DNA of 64,000 bases from JAKAWQ01 sp963840545 (GTDB lineage Bacteria > Pseudomonadota > Alphaproteobacteria > Acetobacterales > Acetobacteraceae): assembly GCA_963840545.1 (NCBI GenBank), contig CAWIZE010000006.1:186001-250000 (forward strand), read 5' to 3'. Positions 17,284 through 24,864 of this stretch are shown one piece after another (positions within the stretch are counted from its first letter, which is position 1; every line of letters starts with the position of its first letter). The notes beneath the pieces were generated by a model. That model did not search any database and was not told where the DNA came from. It saw only the letters and a program-made list of their open reading frames with translations. The translations under genes and the position numbers were made by a program.

Positions 17284-18762
17284 ATGACGACGCGCCCGCG
17301 CGCGCCGGCGTCCGCCGGCCCCGGGCTATTGGGCGGGGAACCGCGAAGGTGGCGGCCCTCCGCCGTGCTGCTGCCCGCATCGTCCGTCCTCCTTCTCCTG
17401 CTCACGCGCCTGCCGGTCTTCCCACGCAGCGCGCTCGACTGGGACGAAAGCCTCTATGCCGTAATGGCCGAGGCCTGGCGCAGCGGACATCCGCCCTACA
17501 CGACCGTTTGGGACAACAAGCCCCCGGGCATTTACGCGATCTTCGCGCTGGCCGAGAGCGCGATCGGCGACCCGGTGCTGGCCATCCGCGCAGCGGCGCT
17601 GCTCGCCGCCGCGTGCGGCGCCTGGCTCGTCCACGGGCTGGTGCGCGACCTCGGCGGCGATGCCGGCGCCGCCTGGATCGGCGCCTTCGCCTATATCATC
17701 GCTTCGGCGACGAGCGACGGCCTCTCCTCGAACACCGAACTCTTCATGGTGGTCTTCACCGCCGCTTCGATGCGCGCCGCCCTGCATGGCCGCGCGGGGC
17801 TTGCCGGGCCGCTCTTCGGGGCGGCGATCCTGGTCAAGTACGTGGCTGTTTTCGAGGCCCCCGCCCTTCTTTTCGGCCTCGCCCTCGCTTCGCGAGGCGA
17901 TCGGCCGGGCGTGCTCGCGCGCCGCATCATCCTCGCCGTCGGCGGGACCGTAGCGGCCGGGGTCCTCACCCTGGCCTGGCTTGCTCATCAAGGCGACGCG
18001 CACGCCTTCCTCGCCGATACGGTGCTGGCGAATCTTCGCCGCGCGGAACTGGGGGCCGCGCCCGGCGCGCTTTCCCGGGCGCTCGCGCTCCAGGCCATCC
18101 GCTGGGGGCCGCTCTATCTGGCAGCGATGGCCGGCGCGATACGGGGAGGGCGAAGAGGTGCGCTGATCCTCGTCTGGCTCGTCTCGGCGCTCGCCGGCGC
18201 CGTCTCGGCGCGGCTCTTCTACGACCATTACTTCCTCGAGATGCTGCCGCCGCTATGCACCGGCACCGGCCTTGCGCTGCCGTCGGGCCGCCGCCTGCGT
18301 CCCGCGCTCGCGGCACTGGTTCTCGCCTTGCCCGCGCTCGCCGCCGGCCGCGCGGTGGCCGGCGGGCTCGCCCCGATCCTCCGCTGCGGACAAGGCGGCT
18401 GCGTGCTCCATGAGGACACGCCGCGGCTCATCGCGGCGCGCGTGCCGCGCGGGGCCAGCCTCTACGTCTTCGACTCCGAACCGATCCTCTACGCATTGAC
18501 CGGAAGCGCGCCGCCGACGCCCTACGTCCTGCCCTCGGTCCTCACGCGCCGGCGCCTGGCCCCGGTCGCCGGTGTCGATCCGAAGCGCGAGGTCGCGCGG
18601 ATCCTGGCGGAGAGGCCCGAGTTCATCGTCATCCGGCCGCCCCGCGCGCGCGATCCGGCGACCGACGATCCGGATGTCTATGCCGAGCTCGACGCAGCCC
18701 TTGCCGCCTCCTATCGCCTCGAGGCGGCGTTCCCGGACGCGATGCTCTACCGGCGCCGCTGA
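17284..18762 (+). CDS. Polytopic glycosyltransferase, GT39/ArnT-like
   Basis: A 492-residue integral membrane protein of the C-type glycosyltransferase superfamily, which moves sugars from polyprenyl phosphate to lipid or protein acceptors on the periplasmic side. After the first hydrophobic helix comes the acidic pair in LDWDESLYAVMAEAWRSG, the catalytic Asp region of GT39/GT83 enzymes, then the conserved WDNKPPGIYAIFA. Many hydrophobic helices follow, with a C-terminal soluble segment. The start is the ATG directly after the upstream stop. The donor is probably made by the GT2 gene at the cluster end. The acceptor is unknown. Confidence 0.8.
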   Translation: MTTRPRAPASAGPGLLGGEPRRWRPSAVLLPASSVLLLLLTRLPVFPRSALDWDESLYAVMAEAWRSGHPPYTTVWDNKPPGIYAIFALAESAIGDPVLAIRAAALLAAACGAWLVHGLVRDLGGDAGAAWIGAFAYIIASATSDGLSSNTELFMVVFTAASMRAALHGRAGLAGPLFGAAILVKYVAVFEAPALLFGLALASRGDRPGVLARRIILAVGGTVAAGVLTLAWLAHQGDAHAFLADTVLANLRRAELGAAPGALSRALALQAIRWGPLYLAAMAGAIRGGRRGALILVWLVSALAGAVSARLFYDHYFLEMLPPLCTGTGLALPSGRRLRPALAALVLALPALAAGRAVAGGLAPILRCGQGGCVLHEDTPRLIAARVPRGASLYVFDSEPILYALTGSAPPTPYVLPSVLTRRRLAPVAGVDPKREVARILAERPEFIVIRPPRARDPATDDPDVYAELDAALAASYRLEAAFPDAMLYRRR

Positions 18763-18869
18763 GTTGCGTGGCCGTCACGGTTCCTTACAGAGCCGATCGG
18801 ATTTCGCCGCAGCAATGCCATGATGCTTGGTGAAAATCGGAAACGATCCGAAGGCGTCACGGTTGATCC

Positions 18870-20498
18870 GTGATCGATCTGTGGTACGCCCGCCCGACGA
18901 TGGTCGGGGGGAAAGCGTGGGGGGCTCCGACGTCCATTCTCGATCTTGCGCGCATCCGCCTTCCGGCACGCCGGTTCTTGCGCGGCACGCCGGCTTCGCT
19001 CGCGCTGCTTGATTTTGCGCTGATTTTCGCGCTGGCGCTGGCGCTCCGCCTGCACGGGCTCGCGGCGAAGCCGTTCTGGATCGACGAGGTTGTGACCAAG
19101 GCGCGCGCCGCCTTGCCGCTGCCCGGGCTGATCGCCGCGTCGTTCAGCCACCATCATCTGCCGACCTACTTCCTGCTGCTGCACCAGGTCGCACCGGGGG
19201 GGAGCGCCTGGATGCTGCGCCTGCCGAGCGCGATCGGCGGCGCGTTCGCTGCCGCCATCGGCGGCCTGGTCGGGCAAAGGCTCAGCGGGCGGATGGCCGG
19301 GCTGATGAGCGGGCTGATGCTGGCCGCGGCTCCGGTGATGGTGCAGTTCGGCCAGGACGCGCGGCCCTACGCGTTGGAGCTGGCCTGCCTGATGCTGTCG
19401 CTCTGGGGCCTGGTGACGCTGGCCTGCGATGCCGAGGCGGCGGGAGGATCGTGGCGGAATGGGGTCCGCGCCTGGTCGGCCCTCCTGCTCGGGATGGTGG
19501 GCGGGCTCGCCCTGATCGGCGATGCCGGGCCGTTCCTGCTCGCGGCCAACCTTGCCGCCTGGCCGATCGCGCGCGGCCTCGCCGGCGCCGGGCGACGGCG
19601 CTTCCTGCGCCGCTGGATCGCGGGCCAGGCGGCCGTGCTGCTCGCCGTGGCGCCGCTCTATGTGGCGATGAGCCGGGCCATAGACGGCGACTACATGGTC
19701 GCCTTCGCCTGGATCCCACCGCTCGACGCGCTGCGCGCCTGGCGGGTCGCCGCCGACGTCTATCTGTTGCGCGGCGCGAACATCGACAGCCTGCACCTGC
19801 TTCCCGCCGGCCTGCCGGGTGTGGCGCTTGTCGTGCCGCTGCTCGCCGTCGCGGGGTTCGTCGCACTCCGCCGGCAGCCGGCGGCGCGCATCGTGATGGT
19901 GCTCGCGGTCCTTTCGCTGCCCGTGCTGCTCGTCCTGGCCGAGCCCTCCCGGCCGCTCTGGCTGCCGCGCTATCTGCTCTGGAGCGGGGCTGCGTTCCTG
20001 ATCCTGGCCGGCGTCGGCGCTGCATGGCTTGCCCGGCGCTGGTCGGGCGCGGCACCGGCCGCCGCGGCGGCGCTTCTTCTGGTCAACCTCCTGCCCTTCT
20101 ACCGTGGCGAAACGGTGCCGCGCTGGGATCATGCCGCGGCCTCGCTCGCCCCGGCGCTGGCGGCAGGCGCGGACGTGTTCTTGGACGACCATGGGGTGCC
20201 GATGATGTTGCGCGCCTACCTGCCGGGCGGGGATGCCGCCCTGCCGCGCAGCAAGGTGCTTTTTCAGCTCAGCCAGGCGGAGGCCCATCTGCGCGCGGGC
20301 GGCACCGTGATCGCGGTCCACGGCCCCACCGGCCAAGGCTGGACGAGCCGGACGGCAGGGTTCAAGGCTCGCGTCGCGGTGCTCGGGACCCCGGTCGGAG
20401 AGACCAGGATCGGCCACGAGATCGTGCTCATTCGCTTCAACCCACCGCCGGGCCCCACCCCAGGCCCATTGGAAGCCGATGTACGACCGAACCCCTGA
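18870..20498 (+). CDS. Polytopic glycosyltransferase, GT39-like (second copy)
   Basis: A 542-residue membrane protein with about ten hydrophobic helices. The first periplasmic loop carries KPFWIDEVVTKARA, in which the IDE pair replaces the usual DE motif of GT39 proteins. A second conserved stretch is QFGQDARPYALELACL. This fits polyprenol-phosphate-dependent sugar transfer. The GTG at 18870 is the first possible start and the ATG at 18900 is equally plausible; neither has a good ribosome-binding site. The 3' end overlaps the GT2 gene by 20 bases, so the two are coupled. Not closely similar to the previous gene, so probably not a recent duplicate. Confidence 0.75.
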   Translation: MIDLWYARPTMVGGKAWGAPTSILDLARIRLPARRFLRGTPASLALLDFALIFALALALRLHGLAAKPFWIDEVVTKARAALPLPGLIAASFSHHHLPTYFLLLHQVAPGGSAWMLRLPSAIGGAFAAAIGGLVGQRLSGRMAGLMSGLMLAAAPVMVQFGQDARPYALELACLMLSLWGLVTLACDAEAAGGSWRNGVRAWSALLLGMVGGLALIGDAGPFLLAANLAAWPIARGLAGAGRRRFLRRWIAGQAAVLLAVAPLYVAMSRAIDGDYMVAFAWIPPLDALRAWRVAADVYLLRGANIDSLHLLPAGLPGVALVVPLLAVAGFVALRRQPAARIVMVLAVLSLPVLLVLAEPSRPLWLPRYLLWSGAAFLILAGVGAAWLARRWSGAAPAAAAALLLVNLLPFYRGETVPRWDHAAASLAPALAAGADVFLDDHGVPMMLRAYLPGGDAALPRSKVLFQLSQAEAHLRAGGTVIAVHGPTGQGWTSRTAGFKARVAVLGTPVGETRIGHEIVLIRFNPPPGPTPGPLEADVRPNP

Positions 20499-21267
20499 GA
20501 TCCCCTCCGCCGAGACGCCGCCGCTGCTCTCGGTGGTCGTGGCGATGCACGACGAGGCCGGTAATGTGGGGCCGCTGATCGCGGAGATCGTGGCCGCGCT
20601 GACCGGCACCCGGTTCGAGATCGTCGCGGTCGATGACGGCAGCGGAGACACCACCGCGGCGGAGCTCCACGAAGCGGCGGAACGCTGTCCCAATTTGCGC
20701 GTGCTCCGCCACCGCGCGCAGGCAGGCCAGAGCATGGCCGTGATCACCGGGGTCAAGACCGCCCACGGCACATGGATCGCCACCCTGGACGGCGACGGAC
20801 AGAACGACCCGGCGGACATTCCCCGGCTCTTCACGGTTGCGCGGGCGCACGGCCCCGAACCGGTCCTGATCGCCGGCTACCGCCAGCGCCGGCGGGACAG
20901 CCTCGCCAAACGATGGGGCTCCCGCTTCGCCAACACGGTGCGGGCGAGGCTGCTCGGCGACGCCACCCCCGACACCGGCTGCGGCCTCAAGATATTTCGG
21001 CGGGCGGACTTCCTCGCCCTGCCGCACTTCAACCATATGCACCGCTTCCTGCCGGCGCTCTTCCTCAGGCACGGCGGCACCGTCCTCTCGGTGCCGGTCA
21101 ACCACCGCCCGCGCACCCGCGGCAATTCCCACTACGGCTCGCTCGACCGGCTGCTGGTGGGCATCACCGACCTTGCCGGCACCCTCTGGCTGCTCCGCCG
21201 GTGGCGCCAGGTGCAGGTCGAGGAGACAACCCCGCTCCCCCTCCTCAGCCGCGCCAGCGGGCGCTGA
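20479..21267 (+). CDS. GT2 family glycosyltransferase, polyprenol-phosphate sugar synthase type
   Basis: A 262-residue soluble glycosyltransferase of the dolichol-phosphate mannose synthase/ArnC type. Motifs in order are LSVVVAMHDEAGNVGPLI, EIVAVDDGSGDTT, ATLDGDGQNDPADI (the DxD-like metal site), DTGCGLKIFRR and RTRGNSHYGSLDRL. Unlike ArnC it has no C-terminal pair of membrane helices, only a short tail, which is the Dpm1-like single-domain form. It would load a nucleotide sugar on polyprenyl phosphate for the two GT39-like enzymes just upstream. The sugar is not identifiable. Confidence 0.85.
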   Translation: MYDRTPEIPSAETPPLLSVVVAMHDEAGNVGPLIAEIVAALTGTRFEIVAVDDGSGDTTAAELHEAAERCPNLRVLRHRAQAGQSMAVITGVKTAHGTWIATLDGDGQNDPADIPRLFTVARAHGPEPVLIAGYRQRRRDSLAKRWGSRFANTVRARLLGDATPDTGCGLKIFRRADFLALPHFNHMHRFLPALFLRHGGTVLSVPVNHRPRTRGNSHYGSLDRLLVGITDLAGTLWLLRRWRQVQVEETTPLPLLSRASGR

Positions 21268-21309
21268 TTTGAGAAGCCCGGGGGGGTGAGGCCCCTCGGC
21301 CTCTCCCGC

Positions 21310-22065
21310 TCAGGCTCCGCCGCCGCGGCCGAGGAGGCGGGCGGCGGTGCGTGGGGGGAGGAGGCTTACGAGACGACTGGCGAGGTAGAGCGTGTATGGG
21401 AAGGCGATGCGTCGGCGGTTGTGGGTGATGCCGGCGAGGATCAGGGCGGCGGCGCGTTCGGCGCTCATCATGCCGGGTTTGGGGAGCGTGTGGGCGTCGG
21501 TCATGGGGGTCTTGATGAAGCCGGGGCAGGCGCTGGTGAGCTGGATGGCGTTGCGTTCGGCGATGGGCGCGGTGGCGAGGATCCAGCAATCGGCGGCGGC
21601 CTTGGCGGCGCAGTAGGCGGGGGCGCCGGGAGAGGCGACGAAGGCGGCGAGGGAGTTGATCGCGGCGATGCGGCCGCGTTTGCCGTCGGGTCCGGGCGGC
21701 TGGCGGCCCATGGTGTCGAGGGCCGGCAGCACGGTGTTGAGCATGCCGTCGAGGTTGGTTGCGAAGATCGCGCGGGTGGGGTCGGGACCCGCGGTGTGGG
21801 CGGAGATACCGGCGTTGGCGATCACGAGGTCGAGGCGGCCGGCGGTGGTGATCCACGCGCGCATGGCGGTGGCGTTGGTGACGTCGATGGCGGCGGTTGC
21901 GGTTGTGGCGCCGCGGGCCTGGCAGAGCGCGGCGGTCTCGGCGAGGCGGGATTGGTTTCGCCCGCCGAGGTGGAGGTGCCGGCCTTGTCTGGCGAGTGCC
22001 TGGGCAAGCGCCCGGCCGAGGCCGGAGGACGCGCCGGTGATCAGGCAGAAGGGACCGATCGGCAT
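21310..22065 (-). CDS. Short-chain dehydrogenase/reductase
   Basis: A 251-residue classical SDR. The cofactor motif is TGASSGLGRALAQAL, the structural motif is IANAGISA, and the catalytic set is Ser in INSLAAF with YCAAK. PGFIKTPMT is the usual loop after the active site. The C-terminus is basic and somewhat hydrophobic (FPYTLYLASRLVSLLPP), suggesting loose membrane contact. The substrate is not predictable. It is divergent from gmk across 35 bases. Codon use is strongly CCG/CGC-rich like its neighbours. Confidence 0.85.
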   Translation of the reverse strand: MPIGPFCLITGASSGLGRALAQALARQGRHLHLGGRNQSRLAETAALCQARGATTATAAIDVTNATAMRAWITTAGRLDLVIANAGISAHTAGPDPTRAIFATNLDGMLNTVLPALDTMGRQPPGPDGKRGRIAAINSLAAFVASPGAPAYCAAKAAADCWILATAPIAERNAIQLTSACPGFIKTPMTDAHTLPKPGMMSAERAAALILAGITHNRRRIAFPYTLYLASRLVSLLPPRTAARLLGRGGGA

Positions 22066-22100
22066 GGGGGCAGGATAGCCGGGCGGCGGCCGCTCGGATA

Positions 22101-22730
22101 ATGCTGCCCTCCATGCCGATCGATCGTCGTGGTGTCGCTCTCGTGATTGCCGGGCCGTCCGGCGTGGGCAAGACCGCGATCACGCGTGCCTTGCTCGCCG
22201 CGGAGACTCTGGCGTCGCTTTCGGTGAGCGTCACGACGCGGGCGCCGCGGCCGGGCGAACGGGAGGGCGTCGATTATTTCTTTCGCGACGAGGCGGCCTT
22301 CACGGCGCTGGTCGAGCGGGGCGAGCTGCTGGAATGGGCGAAGGTGTTCGATCGCCGTTACGGGACGCCGCGGGCGCCGGTGGTAAAGGCGCTCGGCGGC
22401 GGGCGGGACGTCGTCTTCGATATCGACTGGCAGGGGCATCGGGCGTTGCGCGCGGCCTTGCCGGGCGACGTCGTGGGCGTGTTCGTGCTGCCCGCCTCGC
22501 GGGCGGCGCTGGAGGAGCGGCTTGCCGGCCGGGGTGATGGGGAGGCGGCGATCGCCGGGCGGATGCGGAGGGCATCCGCGGAGATCGCGCACTGGCCGGA
22601 GTTCGATCACGTGGTGGTGAACTGCGATCTTGCGGCGGCGGTCGGCGCGGTGCGGGAGATCCTGCATGCCGCGCGGCTGGCTGCGGCGCGCCAGCCTGGC
22701 CTTGCTTCGTTCGTCGCGGGGCTAGGTTAG
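22101..22730 (+). CDS. gmk: Guanylate kinase
   Basis: Phosphorylates GMP to GDP. The predicted 209 residues match the family. The P-loop is AGPSGVGKTAITRALL, followed by SVTTRAPRPGEREGVDYFF, which holds the GMP-binding residues, and VFDIDWQGHRAL. A second ATG at 22113 (MPIDRRG...) is as good a start as 22101, and neither has a clear ribosome-binding site. Its last nine bases overlap the end of rsmA on the other strand. Confidence 0.95.
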   Translation: MLPSMPIDRRGVALVIAGPSGVGKTAITRALLAAETLASLSVSVTTRAPRPGEREGVDYFFRDEAAFTALVERGELLEWAKVFDRRYGTPRAPVVKALGGGRDVVFDIDWQGHRALRAALPGDVVGVFVLPASRAALEERLAGRGDGEAAIAGRMRRASAEIAHWPEFDHVVVNCDLAAAVGAVREILHAARLAAARQPGLASFVAGLG

Positions 22731-23519
22731 GAGGAGGCGGGCGAGCCGGTCGAACTCGGCGATCGAGAGGGTTTCGGCCCGGCGTTCGGGGGCGATGTCG
22801 GCGGCCGCGAGCAGCCCGGCGCCGCCGAGGGGTTTGAGGCTTGCGCGCAGCATCTTGCGGCGCTGGCCGAAAGCGGCGGCGGTCAGGCGCTGCATCGCGG
22901 CGAAGAGGGGCGCCGGCGGCTGGACCGGGTGGGGCACGAGCGAGACCACCGCGGAGGAGACTTTCGGCCGCGGTGTAAAGGCCTCGGGGGGCAGGCGGAC
23001 GGCGATGCGCGTCCGGCAGGTCCATTGCGCGAGCACGGCGAGCCGGCCGTAGGCGGGGCTGGCGGGCTCGGCGGTGATGCGTTCGGCGACCTCGGCCTGG
23101 AACATCAGCGTCAGGCCGGCGAAGGCGGCGGCCTCGCCGAGCCAGGCGACGAGGAGGGGGGTGGCGACGTTATAGGGCAGGTTCGCCACCACGTGGCGGG
23201 GGGGCGGGGCGAGGGCGGGGAGCGCGATCCGCCGTGCGTCGGCGATGATGAGGCGGAAGCGCTCGCCGTGGCGGGCGGCGAGGTCGGCCAGGGATTCAGA
23301 GGCGCGCGGGTCGATTTCGATCGCGGTGACGCTCGCCGCCTTGGTTTCGAGCAGGGCCTCGGTGAGGCTGCCGGGGCCGGGGCCGACCTCGATCACATGC
23401 ACGTGGGCCAGATCGCCGGCGGCGGCCACGATGCGGCGCGTCAGGTTGGCATCGCGCAGGAAGTGCTGGCCGAGCGCCTTGCGGGCCGGGTAGGCCGGGC
23501 GCGGGGCGAGCCGGGTCAG
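22722..23519 (-). CDS. rsmA: 16S rRNA dimethyladenosine transferase RsmA/KsgA
   Basis: Dimethylates the two adjacent adenines in the 3' hairpin of 16S rRNA, a late step of small-subunit assembly. Motifs are KALGQHFLRD at the N-terminus, the SAM site VIEVGPGPGSLTEALL, and NLPYNVATPLL. The first ATG in frame (23429) would remove the conserved GQHFL segment. Upstream of it I find no ATG, GTG or TTG before that motif, and the best candidate is a CTG at 23517-23519 that overlaps the surA stop. That start gives 265 residues, the normal family length, and coupling to surA. The start is therefore inferred. Confidence 0.9.
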   Translation of the reverse strand: MTRLAPRPAYPARKALGQHFLRDANLTRRIVAAAGDLAHVHVIEVGPGPGSLTEALLETKAASVTAIEIDPRASESLADLAARHGERFRLIIADARRIALPALAPPPRHVVANLPYNVATPLLVAWLGEAAAFAGLTLMFQAEVAERITAEPASPAYGRLAVLAQWTCRTRIAVRLPPEAFTPRPKVSSAVVSLVPHPVQPPAPLFAAMQRLTAAAFGQRRKMLRASLKPLGGAGLLAAADIAPERRAETLSIAEFDRLARLLLT

Positions 23520-24799
23520 GACGAGCGGATCTCGATCACCGCGCTCCGGCGCAGGTCGGCGAGGAGCTGGCGGGAGAGGATCTCGGCCCGGCTGTCCAGG
23601 ATCGCGCGGGCGATCGCCTCCGGCGACGGGGCCTCGGGGTTCAGCATCCCGCGCGAGCAGACCATCACCACAGCGACGCCGTCATTGGCGATCAGCGGCT
23701 CGCTCACCTGGCCGATCGGCATGGAGGTGAGCATGGCGCGGAAGGCGGGCGGGGTGACGCGATCGAGCTCGACCGGCCCGGGATCGGTGGGCCGGGCATT
23801 GCCGGCCGCGGTGTTCGCCGCTTCCATCGCCCCGCAATCGTGCACCCGCGACGCCAGCGCCCGCGCTTCGTCGATCCGGGCGCGCTGCTCGGCGGTGGGC
23901 GCCGCGCCCGGGTTGAAGGCGGTGGTGAAGGGCAGGAAGACCTGGCGGATGGTGGCCGTCTCGGTCGCCCCGCCGCCGATCACGCGGCGGTCGCGCAGCT
24001 GGACGACCTCGATCCCGCCGGCGACCGGGACGGGGTCGCTGATGGCGCCGGGCGGCATCTCGTTGAGCAGGCTCACCACCTGGGGATCGAGCTGGTTGGC
24101 CTGGACCCAGCCGAGGTCGCCGCCCTGGAGCGCCGTCTCGCTCTGGCTGAACTGCGCGGCGACGACGCCGAAGGGCGCGCCGGCGCGCAGCTCGTCGATC
24201 ACGGTGGTGGCGAATCTCTGGGCCTCGGCGCGGCGCACCGGGTTGTCGATCGGGATGAAGATCTCGGAGACGAGGTATTCCTGCTGGCCCGCCTCTGCCT
24301 TGAGCGCCGCGATGCGGGCCTGGATCTCGGCCGGCGTCACCTGCCCGGCCGGTCCGAGCGCCTCGCGCAGGAGCTCGCTCCAGCCGAGCTCGACGCGGAT
24401 CTGATCGATCAGCGTGCGCAGCGCGACCCCCTGGCCGGCGAGGCGCGCGCTAAGCGCGCCGGGCTCCATGTGGTTCTGCTGCTCGATCCCGGCGAGCGCG
24501 GCGGCGATCGCCTTGTCCGGCACGACGATCTGCTTGCTCTGGATCTCCTGGAGGCGAAGCTTCTCGTCGACCAGCTGGTCGAGGATCTGCGGCTTCAGCC
24601 GCTCAAGCGTGTCCGGCGACATCGGGATGCCGGACGAGAGCGCGAACAGGCGCGCGCGGTTATCGACGTCGGCGCGGGTGATGACGTCGCCGTTGACCAC
24701 CGCGGCGATCGATTCAACCTGGGCGCGTGCCGGAGGCGCGAACGCGGCGATCAGGAGGGCGAGCAGGAGAGCGAAGCGGGCAGGGACACTCTTAGGCAT
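23516..24799 (-). CDS. surA: Periplasmic peptidyl-prolyl isomerase/chaperone SurA
   Basis: Escorts outer-membrane proteins such as LptD through the periplasm. The 427 residues begin with a signal peptide (hydrophobic LLLALLIAAFA, cleavage after PARA). A SurA N-domain follows (VVNGDVITRADVDNRARLF), then a first PpiC-like rotamase domain (EYLVSEIFIPID ... FSQSETALQGGDLGW) and a more diverged second region. I chose the ATG at 24799 because GAGG sits just upstream and it places the signal peptide first. A start at 24868 would overlap the lptD stop but put 23 extra residues before the signal sequence. It sits in the lptD-surA-rsmA order, with pdxA missing. Confidence 0.92.
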   Translation of the reverse strand: MPKSVPARFALLLALLIAAFAPPARAQVESIAAVVNGDVITRADVDNRARLFALSSGIPMSPDTLERLKPQILDQLVDEKLRLQEIQSKQIVVPDKAIAAALAGIEQQNHMEPGALSARLAGQGVALRTLIDQIRVELGWSELLREALGPAGQVTPAEIQARIAALKAEAGQQEYLVSEIFIPIDNPVRRAEAQRFATTVIDELRAGAPFGVVAAQFSQSETALQGGDLGWVQANQLDPQVVSLLNEMPPGAISDPVPVAGGIEVVQLRDRRVIGGGATETATIRQVFLPFTTAFNPGAAPTAEQRARIDEARALASRVHDCGAMEAANTAAGNARPTDPGPVELDRVTPPAFRAMLTSMPIGQVSEPLIANDGVAVVMVCSRGMLNPEAPSPEAIARAILDSRAEILSRQLLADLRRSAVIEIRSS

Positions 24800-24864
24800 G
24801 GAAGCCTCATAGAACAAATCCGCCTTGACAGGAATCGCGAAGCGATCCCGGCCGCAGGCGCCTC

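Noticed and set aside
18747..20834. 695-residue frame antisense to the second GT39 gene
   Set aside because: Same reason: a GC-driven shadow with no domain, opposite a membrane protein with a clear helix pattern.
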